Assembly: GCA_029721435.1 (NCBI GenBank)
Contig: CM056587.1
Location: 16,278,667 to 16,342,666, forward strand
DNA from: Gymnothorax reevesii
Lineage: Eukaryota > Chordata > Actinopteri > Anguilliformes > Muraenidae
Reading direction: 5' to 3'
Length of the DNA stretch: 64,000 nt
Shown here: positions 34,801-37,869 of the stretch, one piece after another
Position numbering within the stretch: the stretch's first letter is position 1
Layout: every line of letters starts with the position of its first letter
Program-made: the position numbers and the translations under genes
Notes under the pieces: generated by a model
Told to the model about the DNA's origin: nothing
What the model saw: only the letters and a program-made list of their open reading frames with translations
Database searches by the model: none

Positions 34801-36155
34801 ATTCACCATGAACAACTTCTACATACACCCTTACAAATCATGTCCAATCACCACTGACAACTTCTAATTTCGCCCTAACAGATCATGTCCATTCACCACA
34901 AACAACTTCTACATACACCCTGACAGATTATGTCCATTCACCATGAACAACTTCTACATACGCCCTTACAGATCATGTCCATTCTCCATGAACAACTTCT
35001 ACATACACCCTTACAGATCATGTCCATTCACCATCAACAGCTTCTGAATCCACTATTCACCATGAAAAACTTCCTAATTTCACCTTACAGATCATGTCCA
35101 TTCACCATTAACACCTTCAACATTCACCCCACCAGGCGGCTCAATCTCCATCGCACATTCTGAGCATTCCTCCTTTAACGCTTCAAAATTCCACTCACTG
35201 GGATGCCTGGAGAGCCGAGACCACCTGGTTGCCCTGGCACCCCAGATTCTCCGTGGGTTCCATTGCAGCCGTCTGCGCCCGGTTTCCCACGAGACCCTGC
35301 TTGTCCAGGGTGGCCCTGAGTAAAACAAGACTTCAACTTGTGGCGCGCAGAGTTAACAAACCCTCCTCATGTCCCTGCGGTATCCTGTTGTTTGAGAGCA
35401 AATGGCCACCGACCAGAGTAAGTTTATTTTAGAATAAATAATATATATATCTTAAAGATTCTTTTTTGGGGGGATTTTTTTACCTTTATTTGACAGTTAC
35501 AGAGTAGAGAGAGACAGGCAATTTGGGGAGAATAATGTAGATGACATGCGGCAAATGACCTGAGCCGAAATCGAACCCAGGTTACCGCGAGAAGGACACA
35601 GCCCTTTATGGTGCGTACGCTTAGACCGATGTACCACTGGGGCACCCCCAGAATAAATAATATTTTTAATGGAGATTCTCCACACGAAAATGGACCAAGC
35701 TCCAATTTTGCCACAACCCCTCCCCTGCATCTAGTTACCATTACTTCAGAAATGCACATGTAATAAGCATTGTATTAGTGTAATGTCCAACATCACATCA
35801 CGGTGAACATTTTCCTTCAAGATGCATGACTGTTAGTGGTCAAAGTTCCAGCTGTCACTGCTCTCCTACTTACGGGAATCCCGTCAGATCCGGCGAACCC
35901 GGGAACACCAGTCTGTCCCTGTGGGTGGAGGAAAAGAACGATGTGGAGTCAAAACTCGCAGAGACCTTGTATGTGACACGAATGTCACAGAGGCATGCGG
36001 ACAGTCATCTGGCCACTTACTGTCGCGCCTTTGGGTCCAGTGGCACCATTCAGCCCGGGGTCTCCCTTCTCTCCTTTGTGGCCATGAATTCCCACCTCAC
36101 CCGGCCGCCCTGGGGGGCCCCTGGGACCCTGATCTCCGGTAGGCCCAGGCTGGCC
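1658..36155 (-). CDS. col4a2: Collagen type IV alpha chain, alpha2-like, 26 internal exons (partial gene)
   Basis: Seen: 26 exons join into about 798 codons of Gly-X-Y repeats with frequent interruptions, the mark of basement-membrane collagen IV. All junctions keep frame; the right-hand exons have phase 0 boundaries and most left-hand ones split the first base of a Gly codon. Family knowledge, from memory: human alpha2 has matching features in the same order, including an N-terminal DGCNGT site, a [14 protein letters not shown] stretch (here [13 protein letters not shown]), an IPS..HPII interruption, a GDAGxCxC interruption and a GEVLGAQPGP stretch (here [10 protein letters not shown]). The protein would be secreted and trimerise with another alpha chain in basement membranes. 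Missing: signal peptide and 7S exon(s) to the right, the rest of the helix and NC1 to the left. Loops differ enough that a fish alpha4 or alpha6 is possible. Confidence is high for collagen IV and moderate for alpha2. Confidence 0.72.
1947..2470. mobile_element. MITE-like element, ends AAAAAGATGGACG
   Basis: Thirteen-base inverted ends (1947-1959 and 2458-2470), with weaker similarity continuing inward, enclose about 500 bases without a reading frame. Confidence 0.65.
2481..3629. repeat. intron with CA microsatellite at about 2690-2729
   Basis: The intron holds a CA-dinucleotide run with two interruptions. I see nothing else in the remaining kilobase. Confidence 0.6.
3630..5208 (+). pseudogene. 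Tc1/mariner-like element A, degenerate transposase
   Basis: Imperfect terminal inverted repeats of about 200 bases (roughly 3630-3855 and 4990-5208) flank a broken transposase on the plus strand. Recognisable pieces include a helix-turn-helix-like stretch near 4010-4130, the second catalytic aspartate context [10 protein letters not shown] near 4696-4725, and [11 protein letters not shown] near 4788-4818. Frameshifts and stops split it into at least three frames. It is the same family as elements B, C, D and E. It could not make active transposase. Confidence 0.85.
5474..5500. repeat. hairpin, 12-bp arms, 3-base loop
   Basis: GCTGCACTGCCA pairs perfectly with TGGCAGTGCAGC across GTG. Confidence 0.85.
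5519..5566. repeat. hairpin, 18-bp perfect arms, 12-base loop
   Basis: CACCTCCACCTCAACGAG pairs perfectly with its reverse complement at 5549-5566. It sits 18 bases from the preceding hairpin. Confidence 0.9.
5853..6014 (-). CDS. col4a2: collagen IV exon e25
   Basis: Eighteen uninterrupted triplets, starting [10 protein letters not shown], in 162 bases (three times 54). Acceptor GCTGACAG, donor GTAGAG, phase 1/1. Confidence 0.91.
6015..6345. other. intron e24/e25, no feature seen
   Basis: Ordinary intron sequence with no repeat or reading frame recognised. Confidence 0.5.
6346..6567 (-). CDS. col4a2: collagen IV exon e24, 222 bases
   Basis: The longest exon seen, about 24 triplets, with one interruption GEVMGAAP that closely matches GEVLGAQP of human alpha2. 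Acceptor GACCCCAG, donor GTCAGG. The length suggests fused ancestral exons. Confidence 0.9.
6568..6919. other. intron e23/e24, GC-AG type
   Basis: Apart from a short C-tract near 6754 nothing is seen. Its donor is GC rather than GT (see e23). Confidence 0.6.
6920..7018 (-). CDS. col4a2: collagen IV exon e23 with GC donor
   Basis: Eleven clean triplets, including [10 protein letters not shown], in 99 bases, phase 1/1. The donor is CAG then GCAAGC, a non-canonical GC donor with otherwise good consensus. The next GT in phase would add a short non-collagenous tail, so the GC site is preferred. Confidence 0.85.
7120..7194 (-). CDS. col4a2: collagen IV exon e22 with single-Cys interruption
   Basis: GECDLLP interrupts the repeat, then six triplets. 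The alpha2, alpha4 and alpha6 chains all have a cysteine interruption near here; the alpha2 one is much longer. Acceptor TTTCTTAG, donor GTATAT, 75 bases, phase 1/1. Confidence 0.88.
7195..8180. other. intron e21/e22 with a Tc1-like terminal fragment
   Basis: Bases 7612-7676 resemble the outer end of the long terminal repeat of element A (TTGCAAATCATTGCATGC, then a TTTTTTGGAAGT end) without transposase. Otherwise nothing is recognised. Confidence 0.55.
8181..8364 (-). CDS. col4a2: collagen IV exon e21
   Basis: Starts GEGPVGGPG, so the junction with e20 makes a one-residue Gly-X-Gly slip. A further slip occurs at GPVMGAERG. It ends with [10 protein letters not shown] and GAP. Acceptor TTCTTCAG, donor GTTAGT, 184 bases, phase 0 to 1. 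Confidence 0.9.
8365..9189. other. intron e20/e21, no feature seen
   Basis: No coding or repeat signal that I can support. Confidence 0.4.
9190..9296 (-). CDS. col4a2: collagen IV exon e20
   Basis: Twelve triplets, rich in Arg and Asp ([10 protein letters not shown]), ending GPQ at phase 0. Acceptor CTCTGCAG, donor GTCAGC. 107 bases, phase 1 to 0. Confidence 0.9.
9420..9660. repeat. dispersed repeat end with AAAC microsatellite
   Basis: An AAAC-type tetranucleotide run (about 9566-9622) is followed by ATAACCTCCTTGGCGGAGG. A relative of the latter occurs inverted near 44188-44212, so this is a dispersed repeat terminus. Confidence 0.55.
9753..9825 (-). CDS. col4a2: collagen IV exon e19
   Basis: Triplets [15 protein letters not shown] then the interruption GETLVITEK. 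Human alpha2 has KGDSRTITTKGERG at this point. Acceptor AATTTACAG, donor GTGGGT, 73 bases, phase 0 to 1. Confidence 0.88.
9826..10322. other. intron e18/e19, no feature seen
   Basis: Nothing recognised. Confidence 0.4.
10323..10474 (-). CDS. col4a2: collagen IV exon e18 with C-x-C interruption
   Basis: Contains [16 protein letters not shown] followed by triplets through GLPGLP. The two-cysteine interruption matches GDAGECRC of human alpha2 in position; alpha4 and alpha6 also carry a C-x-C here. Acceptor GTTTTAG, donor GTAAGG after CCT, 152 bases, phase 1 to 0. Confidence 0.9.
10475..11039. other. intron e17/e18, right part, no feature seen
   Basis: Nothing recognised before the Tc1 relic that follows. 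Confidence 0.4.
11040..11990 (-). pseudogene. Tc1-like transposase relic of a second family
   Basis: On the minus strand an open stretch (11361-11660) reads like Tc1 transposase: [16 protein letters not shown] matches the first catalytic region (WSDESKF-like) with Asp replaced by Asn, and [15 protein letters not shown] follows. Downstream, near 11210-11160, a [12 protein letters not shown] catalytic glutamate context appears in another frame. Several frameshifts separate these pieces. The protein differs from elements A-E. The ends of the element are not clear. Confidence 0.75.
12300..12670. repeat. inverted repeat built of about 45-base units
   Basis: Variants of GTGGCCACAAGATATAACT and GATTTAGTT recur about every 45 bases on the left in one orientation and on the right in the other, folding around about 12490. 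No reading frame. It resembles a palindromic MITE or foldback element. Confidence 0.65.
12671..14284. other. intron, no supported feature
   Basis: A 169-codon open frame on the minus strand (13775-14284) has no recognisable domain and looks like chance. No repeat ends identified. Confidence 0.4.
14285..14420. repeat. CCAGCT-rich dispersed repeat
   Basis: Repeated ACCAGCTA / AGCTGG motifs in both orientations, of the sort seen in short fish repeats. Confidence 0.4.
14461..14532 (-). CDS. col4a2: collagen IV exon e17
   Basis: Joining to e16 gives the interruption GSWSYAFQ, then six triplets ending GEK and the first base of Gly. Acceptor TTTCCAG, donor GTAAGA, 72 bases. Human alpha2 has an interruption of similar length with FLFG here. 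Confidence 0.86.
14640..15281. repeat. degenerate minisatellite, unit about 31 bases
   Basis: Variants of CTCCAGCCTCTATTAACCCA with TGTTATAA recur throughout. The array resumes at 21279-21400, so the LTR element inserted inside it. Confidence 0.75.
15356..15387 (+). promoter_or_regulatory. triple p53-type decamer cluster, 5' LTR
   Basis: Three consecutive decamers fit the p53-family half-site RRRCWWGYYY perfectly: AGACATGTCC (15356-15365), GGACATGTCT (15367-15376) and GGGCAAGTCC (15378-15387), each separated by one base. They lie about 50 bases upstream of the TATA box. Binding and damage-induced transcription are inferred. Confidence 0.7.
15438..15446 (+). promoter_or_regulatory. TATA box of 5' LTR
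   Basis: TATATAAGG, with the same box in the 3' LTR at about 20940. It would place the U3/R border some 25-30 bases downstream. Confidence 0.7.
15789..15806 (+). promoter_or_regulatory. primer-binding site, tRNA-Pro type
   Basis: TGGGGGCTCGTCCGGGAT, three bases after the LTR, is the same 18-base site used by gammaretroviruses with tRNA-Pro. It would prime minus-strand DNA synthesis. Confidence 0.88.
15866..16258 (+). pseudogene. gag N-terminal part, frame broken
   Basis: A 130-codon frame begins 80 bases after the LTR and contains [20 protein letters not shown], a helical N-terminal segment. It then runs into a Lys/Glu-rich stretch and stops. The break lies in an A/G-rich segment (about 16140-16260) containing a near-identical duplication, a likely site of slippage. 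The rest of gag is in another frame from 16320. Confidence 0.75.
16320..17741 (+). CDS. gag (capsid, zinc knuckle) and aspartic protease
   Basis: 473 codons from an internal ATG; the real start is upstream in the broken segment. Residues about 10-200 are the capsid-like region. A CCHC knuckle [14 protein letters not shown] (C-x2-C-x4-H-x4-C) lies at 242-255 and would bind RNA. The retropepsin active site [11 protein letters not shown] has its Asp near residue 334. A basic tail with [11 protein letters not shown] follows. The frame ends at a TAG at 17739, in the same frame as the downstream pol, so either readthrough or a nonsense mutation separates them. Confidence 0.85.
   Translation: MEQLKIKIPTENKFRGSQEVKLVPPFSEKDVDNHFQCFEKVARSCQWPKEHWPLMLQTVLKGKAQQAYSALSADDSSDYEVVKKVILRAYELVPEAYRQKFRGLKKSENQTYVEFANEKKVCFERWCTSMEVKDDLISLKEMVLVEEFKNCVKDDIKTYLNEKQALNLQSAAKFADEYVLTHKSKFQSSSNNRWSQFQKKGYGDTQDSSPKDKDKSGDGAQKSSNRSDQSVKADSDKSGLVCSYCKKFGHVKTNCWFLKAKKEKEKDTKPNAFVKTRLETPVVDNRSAKLPASCGAKKPDTADFVREEFLPFVSEGFVALNEHITPVPIYILRDTGASQSLLLMDSLELRDETASGDFILVQGIEGRTVSVPLRSIFLKSDLVTGQVKVGLMSSLPIKGVSLLLGNDLAGGKVVPPVHLTSQPSTEDGDEDPSLYPSCAVTRAMAKKAKEEDVVVPSSTLNSQDSGGFPHDSD
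17748..20447 (+). CDS. pol: integrase, then reverse transcriptase and start of RNase H
   Basis: 899 codons. In order: an HHCC zinc-binding region (about 105-150, with CKTCHTCQ); an integrase core with Asp183, Asp242 (SDQGSNF) and Glu278, giving a DD35E spacing; a C-terminal integrase region with [10 protein letters not shown]; then reverse transcriptase with [22 protein letters not shown] and the catalytic YIDD at about 699-702; then RNase H starting with [12 protein letters not shown] near 847. Integrase before reverse transcriptase identifies a Gmr1-type element. The frame stops at a TAA within RNase H, whose remainder continues in frame with a further stop. Confidence 0.9.
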   Translation: MVSPFEDLSDTFISSVFSQPEGFGDSDVSGDLSLSRKRLIEEQTNDPEICALRRRALPDKEIDAVPVGYYLKDGVLMRKWRPPDIPANADWAVVRQIVVPKVYRNEILTMAHSLPLGGHLGVNKTVDKIMKHFFWPGLRKDVSNFCKTCHTCQVVGKHQLDPPVAPLQPIPAFGEPFSKVIVDCVGPLPKTRSGNQYLLTIMCASTRFPEAIPLSNIKATAISKALIKFFTLFGLPREIQSDQGSNFTSGLFQQVVYELGAKQILSSAYHPESQGALEQFHSTLKTMMRTYCYDHEKDWDEGVHLLLFAAREAVQESTGFSPFELVFGHEVRGPLLLLSEQWQEEEPHISLLNYVSKFKERLSAACDLAKENLKSSQGKMKTWYDHKARSREFKPGDKVLVLFPLQSNPLQARFHGPYEILTKLNDLNYIVKTPDRRKPKQLCHINMLKPYHDRNARVAAFTSDSPMVKTCEDEGEFQDDEPKIKAKVLSCKLSNSEVLQNLDVKLQHLEPSQRDQFERLIKKYEDLFPDVPKRVSIASHDVDVGDAKPIKQHLYRMNHDKRKIAEKEVEYMLEHDIIRPSNSDWSSPCVLVPKPDGSTRFCTDYRKVNAVTRTDVFPIPRIDDCIDRVGQAKFLTKIDLLKDYWCVPLTERAKSISAFATPSGLYQYEVLPFGMKNAPATFQRMIQSTIAGLPHTGAYIDDLITWSDSWEEHPKDVETLFQRLTQANLTVNLSKSDFGCATVTYLGYVIGQGKVAPINAKVQAIMDFPVPDNKKALRRFLGMIGYYRKFCKNFAEIALSLTNQLKKGVKFTWDDACQRAFDRLKSLLCHFPVLKSPDFNKPFSIAVDASDQACGSVLLQRSDSDDIEHPVAYFSRKFNRHQRNYSTIEKELLALVLSL
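20448..20648 (+). pseudogene. RNase H C-terminal remnant
   Basis: The frame continues after the TAA at 20445 with YTDHNPL and [15 protein letters not shown], typical of the RNase H end. A second in-frame stop lies at 20565, and the natural end is a TGA at 20646. The two stops cut off the last part of the domain. Confidence 0.85.
20773..20784 (+). promoter_or_regulatory. polypurine tract
   Basis: GGAATGGAGG directly precedes the 3' LTR and would prime plus-strand synthesis. Confidence 0.7.
20785..21278 (+). repeat. 3' LTR, 494 bases
   Basis: Near-identical to the 5' LTR (see there). It carries the same three p53-type decamers at 20859-20868, 20870-20879 and 20881-20890 and could drive transcription into the adjacent intron, antisense to the collagen gene. 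Confidence 0.93.
20859..20890 (+). promoter_or_regulatory. triple p53-type decamer cluster, 3' LTR
   Basis: Exact copy of the 5' LTR cluster, spacing included. Confidence 0.7.
21279..21470. repeat. minisatellite continuation
   Basis: Resumes the degenerate array found at 14640-15281, interrupted by the LTR element. Confidence 0.55.
21471..21617 (-). CDS. col4a2: collagen IV exon e16
   Basis: A non-Gly opening LIISPF leads into lysine-rich triplets [10 protein letters not shown], an ARFP interruption, then [16 protein letters not shown]. Acceptor ATCCACAG, donor GTAAGT, phase 1/1, 147 bases. The 6.9 kb intron that follows holds the LTR retrotransposon. Confidence 0.9.
21709..21808 (-). CDS. 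col4a2: collagen IV exon e15
   Basis: Nine triplets, then ASAVQE before a split Gly codon. The acceptor region reads CAGAG; only the second AG (exon starting at 21808) joins e14 in frame. Donor GTAAGC. From here downstream most introns split Gly codons after the first base. 100 bases, phase 0 to 1. Confidence 0.83.
22004..22262 (+). mobile_element. tRNA-derived SINE
   Basis: The head has an A-box-like TTAGCCCACTCAGTTAAGG and an exact B box GGTTCGATCCC at 22069-22079. The body shares CGGAGGAG and GGTTGCATCCGAGCAA blocks with the SINE at the left edge. It ends in a T-rich stretch. Confidence 0.75.
22271..22536. mobile_element. MITE, ends GGTGACACTTTACTTGAAG
   Basis: Inverted ends GGTGACACTTTACTTGAAG and CTTCAAGTAAAGTGTAACC (one mismatch) enclose 266 bases rich in TGACATGACAC motifs in both orientations, with an inner palindrome around 22480. 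A-rich tracts flank both sides. Confidence 0.85.
22537..23328. other. intron e14/e15, no feature seen
   Basis: AT-rich with nothing recognised beyond a short A-run near 23150. Confidence 0.4.
23329..23376 (-). CDS. col4a2: collagen IV exon e14
   Basis: GVTGDPGEV followed by IYVIGRY, 48 bases, acceptor CTTTTTAG. The 3' end is uncertain: GTAGGT is used here, but GTGATA 24 bases earlier would also keep frame and would remove the interruption (exon end at 23353). Both give a phase 0 end. Confidence 0.72.
23720..24965. mobile_element. degenerate DNA-type repeat with TACACTTTATTGAG / TGTTCCTAATTAAAT ends
   Basis: The left margin (ACACTTTATTGAGAACA) and right margin (GTGTTCCTAATTAAATGCT) are roughly inverted and resemble the well-known fish repeat bounded by TTTATTAGGTACACC. 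About 1.25 kb, no intact frame. Confidence 0.5.
24966..25816. other. intron e13/e14, no feature seen
   Basis: Nothing recognised. Confidence 0.4.
25817..25861 (-). CDS. col4a2: collagen IV exon e13
   Basis: Five triplets, [15 protein letters not shown], 45 bases. The acceptor is CTTTCCAG. The donor GTTTTA is weak at positions +3 to +6, but AAG before it and the frame into e14 support it. Confidence 0.85.
26105..26140 (-). CDS. col4a2: collagen IV exon e12
   Basis: Four triplets, [12 protein letters not shown], 36 bases. Acceptor GAATTTCAG, donor GTATGT, phase 0/0. Confidence 0.88.
26258..26305 (-). CDS. col4a2: collagen IV exon e11
   Basis: Begins with a non-Gly run ADNK followed by [12 protein letters not shown]. 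The last twelve residues are nearly identical to human alpha2 as I recall it. 48 bases, acceptor ATTTCAG, donor GTAAAT. Confidence 0.9.
26306..26900. other. intron e10/e11, no feature seen
   Basis: AC/AT-biased sequence near 26570-26700, otherwise nothing. Confidence 0.4.
26901..26945 (-). CDS. col4a2: collagen IV exon e10
   Basis: Five lysine-rich triplets, [15 protein letters not shown], acceptor TCAACAG, donor GTGAGT, phase 0/0, 45 bases. Confidence 0.9.
26946..27397. other. intron e9/e10, no feature seen
   Basis: Nothing recognised. Confidence 0.4.
27398..27472 (-). CDS. col4a2: collagen IV exon e9
   Basis: Four triplets, then an interruption [10 protein letters not shown], then GPP. 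The proline- and histidine-rich interruption resembles IPSDTLHPIIAP of human alpha2 at the corresponding position and is one of the better arguments for alpha2. 75 bases, acceptor GACCACAG, donor GTGAGT. Confidence 0.88.
27473..30070. other. large intron e8/e9, right-hand G-tract at 29149-29172
   Basis: A weak tandem array with TAGGGTCC/TAGGGTACA motifs lies near 27760-27950. A near-pure G-tract with single A interruptions lies at about 29149-29172. Nothing else is supported. Confidence 0.45.
30071..30208 (+). pseudogene. possible THAP-domain start, truncated
   Basis: An ATG-initiated stretch [16 protein letters not shown] shows the C-x4-C and FH spacing of a THAP zinc finger N-terminus, which is found in P-element-like transposases and THAP proteins. 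The distal Cys/His pair and the rest of the domain are not seen, and the frame ends after 45 codons. Chance resemblance is possible. Confidence 0.25.
30209..31135. other. intron e8/e9 continued, no feature seen
   Basis: Nothing supported. Confidence 0.4.
31136..31177 (-). CDS. col4a2: collagen IV exon e8, mostly interruption
   Basis: Fourteen codons, [14 protein letters not shown]: one triplet, an eight-residue charged interruption, one triplet. Acceptor TCCTCAG, donor GTAAGC, phase 0/0. The short length and low Gly content make it easy to miss, but both splice sites are strong and the frame joins its neighbours. Confidence 0.82.
31178..32094. other. intron e7/e8, no feature seen
   Basis: Nothing recognised. 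Confidence 0.4.
32095..32130 (-). CDS. col4a2: collagen IV exon e7
   Basis: Four triplets, [12 protein letters not shown], in 36 bases; acceptor TTTTCCAG and donor GTAAGA, phase 0/0. Confidence 0.88.
32333..32386 (-). CDS. col4a2: collagen IV exon e6
   Basis: Six uninterrupted triplets, including [12 protein letters not shown]. 54 bases (the classic collagen exon length), acceptor CTTTCCAG, donor GTGAGT, phase 0/0. Confidence 0.9.
32524..32559 (-). CDS. col4a2: collagen IV exon e5
   Basis: Four triplets, [12 protein letters not shown], in 36 bases with a CTTTTTCAG acceptor and GTGAGT donor. It continues directly after the e4 interruption, as GEPGEPG does in alpha2. Confidence 0.87.
32668..34260 (-). 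pseudogene. Tc1/mariner-like element E, highly decayed
   Basis: The left end (AACCCCAAATCAGAAAAAAGC) and right end (TCCCAACTTTTTCAGAC near 34234) match the family of A-D. A minus-strand stretch at 32942-33202 preserves [19 protein letters not shown] and [18 protein letters not shown], a decayed version of the DNAKPH and PDLSPIENIW region. The catalytic Asp of the QQDN motif is lost. The oldest copy by eye. Confidence 0.6.
34498..34566 (-). CDS. col4a2: collagen IV exon e4 with hydrophobic interruption
   Basis: Three triplets ending GRKGQK, then a non-collagenous run [14 protein letters not shown]. Human alpha2 has KGQKGEP followed by a longer charged interruption at the same place, so the position is conserved but the content is not. 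69 bases, acceptor CACGCAG, donor GTAAGA, phase 0/0. Confidence 0.88.
34650..35130. repeat. minisatellite, 45-base unit, about 10-11 copies
   Basis: Units such as CAACTTCTACATACACCC, TTACAGATCATGTCC, ATTCACCATGAA recur every 45 bases between e3 and e4. Because 45 is a multiple of three, long frames stay open on both strands; these are not genes. Confidence 0.85.
35199..35315 (-). CDS. col4a2: collagen IV exon e3 with DGCNGT site
   Basis: Thirteen triplets in 117 bases, containing [11 protein letters not shown] Cys next to an N-glycosylation sequon (NGT) near the start of the triple helix is characteristic of alpha1, alpha2, alpha5 and alpha6 chains. Human alpha4, as I remember it, has GHNGSRG here, which argues mildly against alpha4. 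Acceptor TTTTACTCAG, donor GTGAGT. Confidence 0.92.
35465..35650 (-). mobile_element. tRNA-derived SINE of a second family
   Basis: On the minus strand an A-box-like TGGTACATCGGTCTAAGC and a B-box-like GGGTTCGATTTC are followed by a body ending in a CTCTCTCTACTCTGT stretch and TCAAATAAAGGTAAAA, then a G-rich end. This arrangement is typical of abundant fish SINEs. Confidence 0.75.
35874..35918 (-). CDS. col4a2: collagen IV exon e2
   Basis: Five triplets ending GFAGSDGIP, which lines up with the alpha2 stretch just before the DGCNGT site. Acceptor CCCACAG, donor GTAAGT, phase 0/0, 45 bases. Confidence 0.88.
36021..36155 (-). CDS. col4a2: collagen IV exon e1 (most 5' exon found)
   Basis: The 135-base exon encodes 15 uninterrupted Gly-X-Y triplets, including [10 protein letters not shown]. 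It is bounded by a TTTTAG acceptor and a GTAAGT donor, phase 0 at both ends. In human alpha2 the residues just before this block belong to the cysteine-rich 7S region, so the preceding exon should carry it. I could not find that exon in the window. Confidence 0.9.
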
Positions 36156-37440
36156 CTAAAACCAGTGTCAGGACACACTGACATCACTCAAAGACAGATA
36201 GACAGAGGTTTTCTGCGAGACTGGCCCCTCGGGACCCCTGTACCTCAGCATGACCATCACTTGCAGTATCAGTTCGCAAGTTACCTACTTCACAGTCGAT
36301 AAAACAAAAAGCAGGGCCCATTTCGGGCAAAAATTTGTGGAAAGCTCAATGCTTTAGTATTGTAATGAATAAATGCATTACCTTGACAAGTCTTACAGCG
36401 ATAATACTCACTATTTGTTTATTTATTTAATGCAGAATAAAACTCTGAAAACTCTAATCGGGCAACTTTTGGAAATACTGTCAAGCGGAAACCCAGCCAA
36501 TATACTTGAAAATGTGGCAGAAAATCAACATCCTTAAACACTGTCCATTGCCAAATTATGCAACCTCGTCAATGACAGAATAACCTCCCCAAGACAGCAT
36601 GATACAAAAACTTCTAGCAAACACAACTCTGCTAAACCATTTGTAAAATTGCAGCAACAAGTACTATCAACCAAGACAAATGAGGCGATTCTTCAGAAAA
36701 GTAAGTTCCATCTAGTGGAATATTTCAGTTCTACAGCCTGAATGTAGACATTTTTAGATGAATGCACATTGATGACTAGTACAAAATACATGTCCAAAGC
36801 AGATCCCTAAACATCATGCAGCCCATGAGCACTACTAAAGTACACCACTAGAGAGCCACCTCCCTTTCAGTTTATAAACGCACATTGAAAGAGTTTCTCT
36901 CTGGTACTGAACTAATTCGCCCTCACTGCAATTTTCAATGCGAATAAATTGCAACAATCGAAACTGCGGCAAACATGAATTTAATTTAGGGATATTATGA
37001 CTTCAAATTTCATTCAATTATGAGTCAACCAATGAATATGAACAGAAAATGAACTTTTCTAATGAACGTGAGAGGTGCTATGTGCACTGACATGGTTTTT
37101 TAGACTGTCCAATCCATTGGTGAAGTTAAAGACATGAATAGAGATAAAGATATTAATTATGGTGAAAATATCAATAAATAATGAATTATCTTTTTTCTTT
37201 TTTACATTTATTGTGTTCACAAATGGAGTGTGGCTGGGCAAAAGCTGATTAAAGCTGTAAAGAACATTTTTGGCCAAACTAGTGACTCACTCAATATGGG
37301 AAGCACATCAGGTGAACAGCTGGGAAATGAAATAAAACCATCCAGAAGTGTTGAAAATGCTGCAAAGACCAGCTTGTCCAGCGCAGGCTGGAAAATGCCA
37401 GAACTTTCAGCAGGGCAGCCTCACAGAGCACTAGAATGGG
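36156..37440. other. sequence upstream of e1, no feature seen
   Basis: No exon with a 7S-type CGGxDC motif and no repeat found. Confidence 0.45.
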
Positions 37441-37869
37441 TAATAATAATAATAATAATAACTTTATTTATATTATTAATATAGCACTTTTCCAGCAGGA
37501 GCACAAAGTGCTTTACGGAAAGTAAAACAAGCAGCAGTAAGAGTACAAAAGGAGTGAAACATTATTTAAATAAATAAATAAATAAATAAAAGAAGAAAGC
37601 AAACAAACAAACAAAAAATAAAAAAATAAAATTAGTTAAGACCCAGGAAAAGCCTGCTGATAAAAATGTGTTTTAAGACGTGTTTAAAAAATGTACACTG
37701 ATTCAGCTGATCTGGCGCTCGGTGGTGGACTGTCCCAGAGTCTAGGGGCCATTACTGCATAGGCGCGGTCCCCTTAAGTTTTAACCTAGATTCTGGAACA
37801 GTCAGAAGACCCTGATCAGAGGATCTGAGAGGCCTCGATGTTTCGTAGGGATTTAGCAGGACTGTAATA
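37441..37869 (-). repeat. AAT microsatellite and end of a LINE-like repeat
   Basis: AAT and AAAT runs (about 37441-37462 and 37564-37590) precede a sequence that continues, after interruption by element B, at 40224. Confidence 0.5.

Noticed and set aside
34571..35163. His-rich reading frames as proteins
   Set aside because: They are products of the 45-base minisatellite.
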